A stretch of 64,000 nucleotides of DNA from Steroidobacter agaridevorans. GTDB lineage: Bacteria > Pseudomonadota > Gammaproteobacteria > Steroidobacterales > Steroidobacteraceae. Location: positions 209,140-273,139 of the forward strand of contig NZ_BLJO01000005.1 of assembly GCF_009932555.1 (NCBI RefSeq). Reading direction: 5' to 3'. Of this stretch, positions 34,053 to 43,114 are shown in pieces (position 1 is the first letter of the stretch; every line of letters starts with the position of its first letter). The notes beneath the pieces are model-generated. The model was not told where the DNA came from. It ran no database searches and worked only from the letters and a program-made list of their open reading frames with translations. Position numbers and translations under genes: made by a program.

Positions 34053-35435
34053 CTACTGAGCTTCGCGGGCGCCTTGCACGACCACGGCGCTGTCAGCCGG
34101 ATCCGAAGTGCCCAAGCGTCGTTGGATGTCCTCGAGCCGGACGCCGCTGGTCTCGGGAAAGAACATCCACACGACCAGGAACTGCAGGATCACCATGACC
34201 AGGAACACGAAGAACGGACCGGACTGCGACTGAGTCGCGATCACCGGAAACGCGGCCGACACGATGGCATTCATGACCCAATGCGTCGAACTGCCGAGAC
34301 TCTGTCCTTGCGCGCGCACGCGATCGGGAAAGATTTCGCTCAAGTACACCCAGACGACCGCACCCTGCGAGAACGCAAAGAACGCCACGTAACCGACCAC
34401 GAACACCAGCAGCGTTTGCTGATACTGCTGGATCCGGAAGATCGTCGCGATGGCGGCCAGGCACACTGCCAGTCCGACGGAGCCGACCAACAACAGCGTC
34501 CGCCGACCGAACCGATCGATCAGGCTCAGCGCGATGAGGGTTGCGATCAACATCGTCGCACCGACGGCCACCGCCTGCGCGTTCTGCGACGCCCGATCGA
34601 AGCCAGCCATCTGGAAGATATCGTTCAAGTAATAGAGCACCGCGTTGATGCCGATCAACTGGTTGAACATGGCCAGCACCAGCGCCAGCAGGATCGGGCG
34701 GCGATAACGCCATTGAAACAGACGATCCGAGCTCGGCCCCACATCCGCCTGCAGCGATGCACGGATGGTTTCCCGCTCGGTTTGCGGCTGCGGCGAGCCG
34801 AGCTTCCCAAGCACCTGATCTGCTTCCATCAAGCGATTCTGTGCGATCAACCATCGCGGGCTCTGCGGAATGCCGACCAGCATCCATAGAAACAGCGCCG
34901 CCGGTGCAGCTGCGACGCCCAGCTGCCAGCGCCACTCGATATCGCCCAGCGCAAACGATCCGATCACGTAGTTCGACAGATACGCGAGCAGAATGCCGCC
35001 GATGATATTTATCTGAAACGCGCCGACCAATCGCCCGCGCCACGCAGCGGGAGCAATCTCGGCGATGTACACCGGTGCAATCACAGATGAACCGCCCATG
35101 CCGAGGCCGCCGACAAAGCGGAAGATCAACAGCCACGTCCAGGATGTGGAAAGCGCGCAGCCCAACGCCGATACGAGATAGCACGCGGCCAGGATCAGCA
35201 AACTCGTGCGCCCGCCTAGCGCGCGGCCAAGCCAGCCTGCCGCCATCGCGCCCAGCACCGTGCCCCACAGCGCGGCCGACACTGTGAACCCCAGCTCGGC
35301 CGGCGAGAGATTGAATACTCGGGTCAGTCCCTGCGTCGACCCGGCGATGACCGCCGTATCGAAACCGAGCAGCGAGCCACCCAGCGCAGCGACGAAGACC
35401 GTGCGGATCAAGGTACCGTTGAGCGTCTGTTTCAT
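34053..35435 (-). CDS. Sugar porter, MFS family, of the RpiR-linked sugar cluster
   Basis: About 460 residues from the ATG at 35435, with twelve predicted membrane segments. Sugar-porter motifs are visible: GGSLLGFDTAVIAG, RFVGGLGMGGSSVIAPVYIAE, PQSPRWLI, NQLIGINAVLYYLND, DRFGRRTLL and FPETSG. It imports a sugar or sugar alcohol with protons; which one is unknown. Last of ten minus-strand genes, its ATG overlaps the TGA of the preceding gene (ATGA), showing that it belongs to the cluster. It is clearly different from the xylose-operon porter at 24656-26146, so the two are not a local duplication. Confidence 0.88.
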   Translation of the reverse strand: MKQTLNGTLIRTVFVAALGGSLLGFDTAVIAGSTQGLTRVFNLSPAELGFTVSAALWGTVLGAMAAGWLGRALGGRTSLLILAACYLVSALGCALSTSWTWLLIFRFVGGLGMGGSSVIAPVYIAEIAPAAWRGRLVGAFQINIIGGILLAYLSNYVIGSFALGDIEWRWQLGVAAAPAALFLWMLVGIPQSPRWLIAQNRLMEADQVLGKLGSPQPQTERETIRASLQADVGPSSDRLFQWRYRRPILLALVLAMFNQLIGINAVLYYLNDIFQMAGFDRASQNAQAVAVGATMLIATLIALSLIDRFGRRTLLLVGSVGLAVCLAAIATIFRIQQYQQTLLVFVVGYVAFFAFSQGAVVWVYLSEIFPDRVRAQGQSLGSSTHWVMNAIVSAAFPVIATQSQSGPFFVFLVMVILQFLVVWMFFPETSGVRLEDIQRRLGTSDPADSAVVVQGAREAQ

Positions 35436-36610
35436 TGTAATGCGAGCCCCGGTAAGGTTCCCGTGCGCAGGAAGTCGAGATGACAATAGACCGCCACCGC
35501 GGCGCCCGACGCCGCGCGCAGCACGATGCTGTTATCCCTCCAGTGACCTTCGATATCGGCGACGCAGTCGAAATCTGCCGGTACGCGCGCGACGCCCTGG
35601 AGATAAAAGATAGAGAGCCGGCCGCGCACATCCGGCCGCAAAGAAGTCGGTATGCCTCGCGCGTTCAATGGATTCTCCCGGCAGGACGCGGCGAGCCCGG
35701 CGTGAAAGTAGGCCGTGATGTCCTCGATGCCCATGACGTTGACGTGCCTGCCATTCCACGGCGGAAAATGACGTCCGCCATTGGAGAACCACAGCAGCGT
35801 CGACGCGAGTTGCTTCGGGTCGCGCAATGCGAACCAAACAAATCGTTGCTCCGGAAAGGTCACGGCCGACCAGGCGAACTCTTGCGCCGGGTCCGCGCAC
35901 AATAGCGCGAGATCTTCGAATCCGCGTCGCGCGGGATAGCGGCACAGATCCGTGGTCGAGCCATCGATGCATGGCGCGGCATGTAGATCGACGATCTGCT
36001 GATCCGTCTGGAGCCACGAGTAGCCGCGATCTTCCGGCCTGGCAGTTGGCTCAACATACGTGCGCGCATGAAGCAACGAACTAAACGAGAGCCGGGCAGC
36101 GCCCTGGCCGGTAGGAAACGCAAGTGTCGCGTGATGACCCGGGTTGATCGGCCCGGTCAGGCCCGAGAGGTCGTGCCGTTGATAAACGATCGATTGATTG
36201 GCGAGCAGCGCGGTGGTCGCATGGCATGCGCCACCTTGCAACGGCATGTCGACCCCCAGCCGCAGCCAGCAGCCGTCGTTTGTTTCTCCACTATCGATCT
36301 CGCGCCATTCGCGATTCGCGGTTTCACCGTGCGGCGGCAAACGCTGGCCACGATACGGCTCGGCGTTCTCACCAAATGCCGAGCAGAACCAGTCGCCACG
36401 CAATGCCCGAAGCATCGGCGGCACATCGGCAGGCAATGATTCCTGTGCCCACGGCGCAATCGCGTAAGGCTGAATGGGCTCATCGTCTCTGGGAAAAAAC
36501 GTAACCGGACCCAGCATGCCGCCGGTCCGGGTCAACGCCAGCTCGACATCCCGCGAGCCCAGCAGGAATGAGTCCTGCCCCTGAATCTTGACAGTGGACT
36601 CGAAGGTCAT
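35432..36610 (-). CDS. Hypothetical protein, possible aldose-epimerase-like (mutarotase) fold
   Basis: A 392-residue cytosolic protein, rich in beta-strand patterns. I do not recognise it firmly; the pattern of sugar-cluster genes, the NPGHHATLAFP and YQRHDLSGLTGPINPGHH stretches and the large all-beta character resemble aldose-1-epimerase-like proteins (for example the DUF4432 group), which interconvert sugar anomers. Conserved-looking His residues in this stretch and Glu/Asp residues further on could form the site. It sits between the lyxose-isomerase-like gene and the porter, 13 bases after the former and overlapping the latter by 4, consistent with an early step on a freshly imported sugar. 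Confidence 0.6.
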   Translation of the reverse strand: MTFESTVKIQGQDSFLLGSRDVELALTRTGGMLGPVTFFPRDDEPIQPYAIAPWAQESLPADVPPMLRALRGDWFCSAFGENAEPYRGQRLPPHGETANREWREIDSGETNDGCWLRLGVDMPLQGGACHATTALLANQSIVYQRHDLSGLTGPINPGHHATLAFPTGQGAARLSFSSLLHARTYVEPTARPEDRGYSWLQTDQQIVDLHAAPCIDGSTTDLCRYPARRGFEDLALLCADPAQEFAWSAVTFPEQRFVWFALRDPKQLASTLLWFSNGGRHFPPWNGRHVNVMGIEDITAYFHAGLAASCRENPLNARGIPTSLRPDVRGRLSIFYLQGVARVPADFDCVADIEGHWRDNSIVLRAASGAAVAVYCHLDFLRTGTLPGLALQ

Positions 36611-36623
36611 GCGACACCGGGCG

Positions 36624-37295
36624 TCAATATTCAGTACACAGTTTGTGCGTCACCGGCTCGTCTTCGTCGATGGTCGGAAAGCGCCCGACCTTGGCATGGA
36701 AGGCATTGTCGGTCTCATCGTCGTTGACCGACGAGACTTCGCCCACGATGGCCGTCCCTCTGCCTTCCTCGGCCCAGAACTCGTGATACAGATAGGGCGT
36801 CAAGGTGATGGAGTCGCCCGGCTGCAAGCGAAATGTATGTCCTGCCTTCACACGGTAGCGCACGCCGTCCAGCGAGACTTCGACATCCGAGTCCGAAAGC
36901 GTGCCGTCCGGGCCGCGATTGAACAGACGAATCAGCAGATTGCCGCCCGACTTGCAGATGATGTCCTCGGACTTGAGCATGTGATGGTGCATCGGCGTGT
37001 GCTGATTCTCTTGAATCACCAGGATCTTCTCGGCGTACGGCTTCTTGTTGTAAGGCGCGATCTTGTGATGCCCGTTACGCACCGTGAAGACCACCAGGCC
37101 GACTTTGTCGAAATCTCCCGAGCCGAAATCGGTGATATCCCAGCCCAGCTTGCATTGACGGATCTCATCGCATTCCTCGCCCTTGGTCGCCCACTCGGCG
37201 GGACTCCAATAAGCGAACGGCGGCAGGCGCACCTGATGTTCGTGCAGCAGCGCGATCGCGTCATCGATCAGCGCATTGATCTCGGATCGTTTCAT
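36624..37295 (-). CDS. D-lyxose ketol-isomerase-like protein
   Basis: A 223-residue cupin matching bacterial D-lyxose isomerases in length and motifs. The metal site is visible in TPMHHHMLKSEDII (His, His, Glu) with a later His in YLYHEFWAEEG. Known members convert D-lyxose to D-xylulose and D-mannose to D-fructose, and cupin isomerases of this type also act on other aldoses. ATG at 37295 is preceded by GGGGGAA, a strong ribosome binding site. In this cluster it would turn the imported aldose into a ketose before phosphorylation; the true substrate cannot be read from sequence. Confidence 0.85.
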   Translation of the reverse strand: MKRSEINALIDDAIALLHEHQVRLPPFAYWSPAEWATKGEECDEIRQCKLGWDITDFGSGDFDKVGLVVFTVRNGHHKIAPYNKKPYAEKILVIQENQHTPMHHHMLKSEDIICKSGGNLLIRLFNRGPDGTLSDSDVEVSLDGVRYRVKAGHTFRLQPGDSITLTPYLYHEFWAEEGRGTAIVGEVSSVNDDETDNAFHAKVGRFPTIDEDEPVTHKLCTEY

Positions 37296-37304
37296 CGTTC
37301 CCCC

Positions 37305-39269
37305 TCAGATGACCCGCTCGTTGCCGCCATCCACTGGAATCTGCGCGCCCGTGGTCCTGGAGAACCGGGGCCCGCACAGTTCGGCGGCCAGCTCCGCCAC
37401 ATCTTTGCTCGTCACCTCGACCTTGAGGACGTTGTTTGTTTTGTATTCCTGGACACTCAGTTTGTAGGAGGCCGCACGCGCGGCCAGCACTTCAGGTGTC
37501 CAGATGGCCGTATCGAAAACGGCATTCGGATGCACGCAGTTCACGCGAATGCCATCGCCACCCCACTCCAGCGCCGCAACTCGCGCCAGCTGTTGCATCG
37601 CCGATTTCGAAGCCGAGTAAGCCGCAGCTCCCGGCCCCGGGGCGGCGACATTCTTGGATCCGATAATCACCACCCGCCCCCCGCGCGGCGCGAGCTTCAG
37701 CAGTGGATGACATTCCCGCATCAGCACCAGGTTTGCATCCAGATTAATACTCATGGTCCGGCGCCATACGTCGGTGGCCAGCGCGGCAATTGGCGAGCTC
37801 TTTGGAAAGATCCCGGCATTCAGGACCAACATATCGATCGAACCGAAGGTGCGCACGGCCTGATCCAGCGCCGCGCCGATCCGCTCCTCATCGGTGAGAT
37901 TGCACTCGATGCCCAGATAGCTCTTCCGGTCGTACAGATGTTTGACGGCCGGCGCCACATCCAGGCCGATGACGGCGGCGCCGCGCGCGAGTAATGCATC
38001 GACGCAGGCTTTGCCGATGCCCGAAGCCGCCCCAGTCACCAGCGCTACTTCACCCAGGAAATCGCATTCAGGATCGGGCTTCGTGAGCTTGGTGCGCTCC
38101 AGGTCCCAGAACTCGACATCGAAGAAGTCTCTGGCTGGCAGCGCCTTCCAGCCACCGAGTTTCTCGGCGCTCATGATGATGTCGATGGTGTGCCGATAGA
38201 TATCTTCGGCGATACCCGCATCCTCGGCGCTCCGGCCCAGCACCACCATCCCGAGCTCCGGATCCAGAATGACGCGCGGCGCCGGATCGACGACCGCCAA
38301 TGTGCGTCCCGCTGCGTAGGCCCGCGCATAATCTTGATATGCCGCCGCGTAGGCCGCGACATCGCGCCCCACCATCGGCACGCGCTTCGTACGAATGACG
38401 TGATCGGGCGTCACGCCGCCACGCTGAGACAACTCGAGCACATCGGTACGCCGAGCAAAGCCCAACGCCTGTGAGTCCGAGCGCACTGTCATCACCATAG
38501 GCGCTCCGGCCGCGTCGCTCACTTTTCGACGAAGCGCCGCGATCTCCGCGCGTGGCTGAGGCTTCACCGGCTGCGTAAGCCATTCGATCCGGCCGGCGCC
38601 GTGCGTCTCGAGATAGCGCTCCGCCTGCGACACCAGATCGATCATGCGCTCGTAAGAAATCTTCGCCGATTCGCCGAAGGTAAAGAGCCCGTGATGCATC
38701 AGCACGACGCCAATGGTTTCGCGCGTCGCTTCCTTGGAAAGAATCTCGCGGCACAGACGCACCAGCTTGAAGCCCGGCATCGCATAAGGAATGATCACGA
38801 CCTGCGTGCCGTAGATCTCCTGCAAGCGCTCGAAGCCATTGCGTGAGTTCATCACGGCGATGAGCGCATCGGCGTGCGTATGGTCGACGAACTTCTGTGG
38901 AAGTAGCGCGTGCAGCAGCGTTTCCACCGACGGCGCGGGAGCGGAGGCACGCGTCAATGACAACTTCAGCTCGCTCTCCATCTGCTCGTCGGACAGTTCG
39001 GAGAGACTCACGAGCCGTAGCAGCCGCCGCAACCGACACGGCGAAAATCCGGCCGCGTCGATCGTGCTCAGATCCGCGCCGCGACCTTTGACGTACAGCA
39101 CTTCTTCGGATTCGCCGAAGAGATTCGGCTCGAGCAGCTTGACCGAGGTGTTGCCGCCGCCGTGAAGGACGAGCGAAGGATCGCGACCGAGCAGGCGCGA
39201 AGTGTAGACCCGTTGCCCCAACGGCCCCTGGAATCGGAGCGCGTCCTGATCGTTCCACAAACTGTTCAT
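37305..39269 (-). CDS. Bifunctional class II aldolase/short-chain dehydrogenase (RhaD-like fusion)
   Basis: A 654-residue fusion starting at the ATG 39269, which overlaps the stop of the epimerase gene by 4 bases. Residues about 1-400 are a class II aldolase/adducin domain with the metal ligands in DHTHADA and the later MHHGLF, plus ERYLETHG. Residues about 410-650 are a short-chain dehydrogenase with VTGAASGIGKA, LNAGIFP, catalytic Ser in VIIGSKN and YSASKSA. Related fusions split rhamnulose 1-phosphate into dihydroxyacetone phosphate and lactaldehyde and oxidise the aldehyde. Here no rhamnose isomerase or FGGY kinase accompanies it, so its ketose phosphate is probably a different one. Confidence 0.87.
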   Translation of the reverse strand: MNSLWNDQDALRFQGPLGQRVYTSRLLGRDPSLVLHGGGNTSVKLLEPNLFGESEEVLYVKGRGADLSTIDAAGFSPCRLRRLLRLVSLSELSDEQMESELKLSLTRASAPAPSVETLLHALLPQKFVDHTHADALIAVMNSRNGFERLQEIYGTQVVIIPYAMPGFKLVRLCREILSKEATRETIGVVLMHHGLFTFGESAKISYERMIDLVSQAERYLETHGAGRIEWLTQPVKPQPRAEIAALRRKVSDAAGAPMVMTVRSDSQALGFARRTDVLELSQRGGVTPDHVIRTKRVPMVGRDVAAYAAAYQDYARAYAAGRTLAVVDPAPRVILDPELGMVVLGRSAEDAGIAEDIYRHTIDIIMSAEKLGGWKALPARDFFDVEFWDLERTKLTKPDPECDFLGEVALVTGAASGIGKACVDALLARGAAVIGLDVAPAVKHLYDRKSYLGIECNLTDEERIGAALDQAVRTFGSIDMLVLNAGIFPKSSPIAALATDVWRRTMSINLDANLVLMRECHPLLKLAPRGGRVVIIGSKNVAAPGPGAAAYSASKSAMQQLARVAALEWGGDGIRVNCVHPNAVFDTAIWTPEVLAARAASYKLSVQEYKTNNVLKVEVTSKDVAELAAELCGPRFSRTTGAQIPVDGGNERVI

Positions 39270-39967
39270 CGCAACGCGCCTGTCATGGCCCTGGCATTCT
39301 CCAACGGAGCCTTGCCATCGAAGACCGCGCTGCCGGTGACGATGATGTCGGCGCCGAGGCGGGCGATGCTCCCAATGTTGTCTCGCGTGACGCCGCCGTC
39401 CACGCATATCAACGCCGTATCTCGCACGATCTCTCGCAGCCGTTTGACACGATCGCAGGTCGACGCGATGAACTTCTGACCGCCCCAGCCGGGATTCACC
39501 GCCAACATCAGCACCAGCTCGAATTCGCCCGCCAGCGGCTCCAGCACTTCCAGCGGCGTGCCGGGATTCAAAGCGATGCCACGCACGATGCCGCGGTTCG
39601 AATCGTTGGCATTGGTCATCTTGCCCAACGCCTGCAGCACGCGATGAATATGACGAGTGGATTCAGCGTGCACAGTGATGATGTCGGCGCCGGCGGCGAC
39701 GAACGCATCCAGCTTGCTGAGCGGATCTTCGATCATCAGGTGCACGTCTTTGAGCAGACGCGTCTTGAGCCCCGCGACGACGGGCGCGCCCATGGTCAAC
39801 ATGGGGCAGAACATGCCGTCCATCACATCGAAGTGCAGGAGTTCGACGCCGGCGCTTTCGAGGATCTCCAGCTGCGAGCCTAGCGTCAGCCAGTCCGCGG
39901 TGAGCACCCCAACGCTGATCTGAGGCGCGGAGGCGCGCAAACGATCAACCAGAGGTGAGCGCGCCAT
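39266..39967 (-). CDS. Ribulose-phosphate 3-epimerase family protein
   Basis: A 233-residue TIM-barrel protein of the Rpe family. Metal and catalytic residues are visible in LHFDVMDGMF (His, Asp), VHLMIEDP, VNPGWGGQKF and the catalytic Asp in CVDGGVT. Rpe interconverts D-ribulose and D-xylulose 5-phosphate; family members in catabolic clusters epimerise other ketose phosphates. Sequence details such as SVGVLTADWLTLGSQ differ from housekeeping Rpe (usually SILSADF), so it is probably a pathway-specific paralogue. It lies between the LsrF-like gene (1 base) and the aldolase fusion (4-base overlap). Confidence 0.87.
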   Translation of the reverse strand: MARSPLVDRLRASAPQISVGVLTADWLTLGSQLEILESAGVELLHFDVMDGMFCPMLTMGAPVVAGLKTRLLKDVHLMIEDPLSKLDAFVAAGADIITVHAESTRHIHRVLQALGKMTNANDSNRGIVRGIALNPGTPLEVLEPLAGEFELVLMLAVNPGWGGQKFIASTCDRVKRLREIVRDTALICVDGGVTRDNIGSIARLGADIIVTGSAVFDGKAPLENARAMTGALR

Positions 39968-39968
39968 T

Positions 39969-40862
39969 TCAACGTCCTTTCGACTCTTCGCTTCTCAACG
40001 TCAGGAACAGCTCATGCGCTTCCTTCGGCTTGAGACCGCTGTGCACGACTTTGTGAATCGCCAGCATCATGGCGCGCGGCGCTTCGCTCTGGAAAATATT
40101 GCGCCCCATGTCGACGCCGGCGGCGCCTCGCTGAATCGCGTTATAAGCCATGGTCAGCGCGTCCAATTCCGGCAGCTTCTTGCCGCCCGCCATCACGATG
40201 GGCACTGGGCACGAAGCCGTGACCGTTTCGAAACCTTCGGCGCAGTAATACGTCTTGACGATCTGCGCGCCCAGCTCGGCACAGATGCGGCAGGCCAGGC
40301 GGAGATACTGAGCATCGCGCGTCAGCTCCTTGCCCACGGCGGTAACCGCCATCGTCGGAATGCTATAGCGCAGGCCCATGTCGACGAGCCGCGTCATGTT
40401 GTGAACCGAGTGCGTCTCGAACTGTCCGCCGATGAACACCTGCGTGGTCAGCGCCGAAACATTCATGCGAATGGCGTCTTCGATATCGACCGCCAGCTCC
40501 TCGTTCGACAGTTCCTTGAGAATGCTCGGACCGCCGCTACAACGCATGACGATGGGTTTGTTGATCGCCGGCGGCACCGTGGTCCGCAAAATGCCGCGCG
40601 TGAGCATCAGTGCATCGGCCATGGGCATGAGCGGGACGATGTTGAGGTCCACCCGTTCCAGGCCGGTCGTCGGCCCTTGGAAATATCCATGGTCGATGGC
40701 GAGCATCACCGTGCGCGCGGTTTCAGGATTGAAGATGCGCGCCAGGCGATTCTTCATGCCCCAGTCGAGCGAGCCCGCTCCGCGCAGAAAGAATCCGGGC
40801 GTGCGCATCGGCACGTCCTCGTGGAAATTCTTTGCTTCTCTGAGTGCTTCTGTATCAGCCAT
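39969..40862 (-). CDS. LsrF-like class I aldolase/thiolase
   Basis: The 297-residue protein resembles E. coli LsrF over its whole length: [36 protein letters not shown], the Schiff-base Lys region [23 protein letters not shown] and [11 protein letters not shown]. LsrF moves an acetyl group from a phosphorylated 2,4-diketone (from AI-2) to coenzyme A, forming dihydroxyacetone phosphate and acetyl-CoA. None of the lsr transporter, kinase (LsrK) or LsrG genes is here, so AI-2 is not the evident substrate; an analogous diketone or ketose phosphate is more likely. The start at 40862 overlaps the E1 gene by 8 bases; upstream in-frame starts lie in that gene. Confidence 0.87.
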   Translation of the reverse strand: MADTEALREAKNFHEDVPMRTPGFFLRGAGSLDWGMKNRLARIFNPETARTVMLAIDHGYFQGPTTGLERVDLNIVPLMPMADALMLTRGILRTTVPPAINKPIVMRCSGGPSILKELSNEELAVDIEDAIRMNVSALTTQVFIGGQFETHSVHNMTRLVDMGLRYSIPTMAVTAVGKELTRDAQYLRLACRICAELGAQIVKTYYCAEGFETVTASCPVPIVMAGGKKLPELDALTMAYNAIQRGAAGVDMGRNIFQSEAPRAMMLAIHKVVHSGLKPKEAHELFLTLRSEESKGR

Positions 40863-42870
40863 GGCTTTCCTCCAATATCTCGCGCACTCCCATCGAGATG
40901 CAGTCCGCATTGGGGCGGTATGCGTTTTCGAGCACGGGAGTGAAAGGAACAGGAACATCGGGCGAGGCCACGCGCGTTACGCGCACGGACGGCCAACGCT
41001 CGGCGATACCGGCGGCGATCTCGGCGCCCACGCCGCCAGTCACCGGCCCTTCTTCGACGATGACGGCGTGACCGGTCTTGCGCACCGATGCGCCGATCGT
41101 TTCCCAATCGATGGGAGACAGACTGCGCACGTCGATCACTTCCGCGTCGAGCTCATCGGCCACTTGCATTGCGTAGTGGACCATCAAGAGCCAGGCCAAC
41201 ACCGTCACGCGCTTGCCTTCGCGCCGAACCGCGGCTTTGCCGATCGGTACCACATAGTCTTCCAACGGAACATCGCTCGACGCATCGACCGCACCGCCCT
41301 CGGCGCGCGCGCCCTTCGAGCCGTACAACAACTTGTGCTCGAACATGAGCACAGGATTGCCGTCGCGTAACGCCGCCTTGAGCAAGCCCTTGGCGTCGTA
41401 TGCATTCGAGGGCGCAACTACTTTCAGCCCAGGAACGCCAGTGAAATAGCGCTCCATGTTTTGCGCATGCTGCGAGCCTCGGCCCGTCGCCCCTACCGGC
41501 GCACGCATGACCAACGGGACGCTGATCGTTCCGCCGGACATGTAACGAAGCTTGGCCGCGTTATTGATGATTTGATCGCTCGCGAGGAACAGGAAATCGC
41601 CATACTGCACGTCGGCGATCGGCCGCATGCCCATCACGGCCGCCCCGGTGGCCAGGCCGAAGAAACCGAGCTCCGCGATCGGTGTATTGATCATCCGCTC
41701 CGGAAATCTTTTCTCCAGGCCCAGCGTCACCGTGAACGCACCGCCCCACCCCCCCGGCACCCCAATATCCTCGCCGATGCAGAACACGCGCGGATCCGCA
41801 GCCATTTCTTCGGTAATACCCTCGCGCAACGCCTCGGCAATGCCGAGACGCCGCGTTGATCCACCTGCGCTCACGACGGGGTTTAGTTGTTCATTGAGCG
41901 CAGATGGCCGCGGCGACGCCTCGGCAAAAACGTAGTCGGTCAGGTCGCTGGCGCTCGGATGAGGCGCGACCTTTGCTCGCTCGACCGCTGCGGTGAGCGT
42001 CTTTTGAATGCGGGTATTGATGAGCTCGTGCTCTTCGGCCGTAATCTGAACCTTCGCGGCGAAGCGCTCGATGGGATCGCGTTGCGCCCAGGCCTCGCGC
42101 TCATCCTTCGGTTGGTAATGACACGGGTCGCGACGCGAGTGCCCGGTGCGACGATAGGTCATCAGCTCCAGCAGCACCGGACCGTGGCCGGCGCGACATT
42201 CGGCGACCGCCTTCTGTGCAGCTTCATACACTGCGAGAACATCGTTGCCGTCGACTGTTTCACCGCGGAATCCGTACGACTTCGCGCGATCCGAGATGCG
42301 CGAGTTCTTCATTACCAGATCGACATGCGTCGACGCGCCGTACAGATTGTTCTCGCACACCAGGATGAGCGGCAGATTCCAGATGGCCGCCATGTTGACG
42401 CCTTCGTGGAACGCGCCTTCGGCGATGGCGCCGTCACCGAAGAAGGACGCCACTACGTGTGGCTTGTTTTCCAACTTGAATGACAGCGCCATGCCGGCGG
42501 CCAACGGAATGCCGCCTGCCACGATGGCGATACCCGGCACCATCCCCTTGCTCATATTGCCGACGTGCATCGAGCCGCCCCGGCCCTTGCAACACCCGGT
42601 CTCCGCGCCAAACAGCTCATCCATCAATTCTTGCGGCGCCAATCCCTTGGCCAGCGCATGGCCGTGGCCACGAAATGTCGAAGTGATCCAATCATCGGAC
42701 GACAGCGCCGTGCACACGCCGACAGCGGTCGCCTCCTGGCCCTGACATTGATGAATCGTTCCCGGCATGGTGCCTTCGAGGAACAGGAATTTGACCGTGT
42801 CCTCGAACTCGCGGATCAGCACCATCCGCTCGTACATGTCGAGCAGGAACTTGCGATCGTAGCCAGGCAT
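40855..42870 (-). CDS. Fused alpha/beta thiamine-dependent 2-oxoacid (or acetoin-type) dehydrogenase E1
   Basis: A 671-residue protein in which the E1 alpha and beta subunits, usually two genes, are joined. Residues about 1-325 are E1 alpha with [11 protein letters not shown], the thiamine diphosphate motif [15 protein letters not shown] to ENN, and a possible phosphorylation-loop region (RTGHSRRDP). Residues about 345-670 are E1 beta ([33 protein letters not shown]). Such enzymes decarboxylate a 2-keto acid or cleave an alpha-diketone and pass the acyl group to lipoate. The ATG at 42870 shares one base with the stop of the lipoyl-domain gene. There is no E2 acyltransferase core or E3 in the window. 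Confidence 0.88.
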   Translation of the reverse strand: MPGYDRKFLLDMYERMVLIREFEDTVKFLFLEGTMPGTIHQCQGQEATAVGVCTALSSDDWITSTFRGHGHALAKGLAPQELMDELFGAETGCCKGRGGSMHVGNMSKGMVPGIAIVAGGIPLAAGMALSFKLENKPHVVASFFGDGAIAEGAFHEGVNMAAIWNLPLILVCENNLYGASTHVDLVMKNSRISDRAKSYGFRGETVDGNDVLAVYEAAQKAVAECRAGHGPVLLELMTYRRTGHSRRDPCHYQPKDEREAWAQRDPIERFAAKVQITAEEHELINTRIQKTLTAAVERAKVAPHPSASDLTDYVFAEASPRPSALNEQLNPVVSAGGSTRRLGIAEALREGITEEMAADPRVFCIGEDIGVPGGWGGAFTVTLGLEKRFPERMINTPIAELGFFGLATGAAVMGMRPIADVQYGDFLFLASDQIINNAAKLRYMSGGTISVPLVMRAPVGATGRGSQHAQNMERYFTGVPGLKVVAPSNAYDAKGLLKAALRDGNPVLMFEHKLLYGSKGARAEGGAVDASSDVPLEDYVVPIGKAAVRREGKRVTVLAWLLMVHYAMQVADELDAEVIDVRSLSPIDWETIGASVRKTGHAVIVEEGPVTGGVGAEIAAGIAERWPSVRVTRVASPDVPVPFTPVLENAYRPNADCISMGVREILEESHG

Positions 42871-43112
42871 CAGCTCACCTTGATGGTCGCGATGACGGTG
42901 CCGACGGGAACCTTCTGCCCGGACTGCACATGGATGGTGGCCAGGGTGCCGTTGGCGATGCACTCCACTTCCTGGACCGCTTTGTCGGTTTCGATCTCGA
43001 GCAGCGCCTGACCGCGCTTCACGGGGTCGCCCACATTAGCCAGCCAGCGGGTGATGCCGAGCTCCACGCCTTCGTTGGTGGCGAGATCCGGCATCTTCAT
43101 ATTTACATCCAT
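42870..43112 (-). CDS. Free-standing lipoyl domain protein, 80 aa
   Basis: The whole protein is one lipoyl domain: MPDLATNEGVELGITRWLANVGD at the start and the lipoylation site in EIETDKAVQEVE (Lys44), ending IATIKVS. It has no E1/E3-binding segment and no acyltransferase core, unlike E2 subunits of about 400 residues, and it is a complete gene with ATG at 43112, two bases after the kinase stop. A longer frame to 43694 overlaps the kinase and is not credible. It probably carries the acyl group made by the adjacent E1. What takes the acyl group from it is unknown; a distant E2 or another protein of the cluster are possible. Confidence 0.85.
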   Translation of the reverse strand: MDVNMKMPDLATNEGVELGITRWLANVGDPVKRGQALLEIETDKAVQEVECIANGTLATIHVQSGQKVPVGTVIATIKVS

Positions 43113-43114
43113 CG

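Noticed and set aside
37305-39269. L-rhamnose catabolism as explanation of the cluster
   Set aside because: The RhaD-type fusion alone would fit, but there is no rhamnose isomerase, rhamnulose kinase or rhamnose transporter, and the other genes have no place in that pathway.
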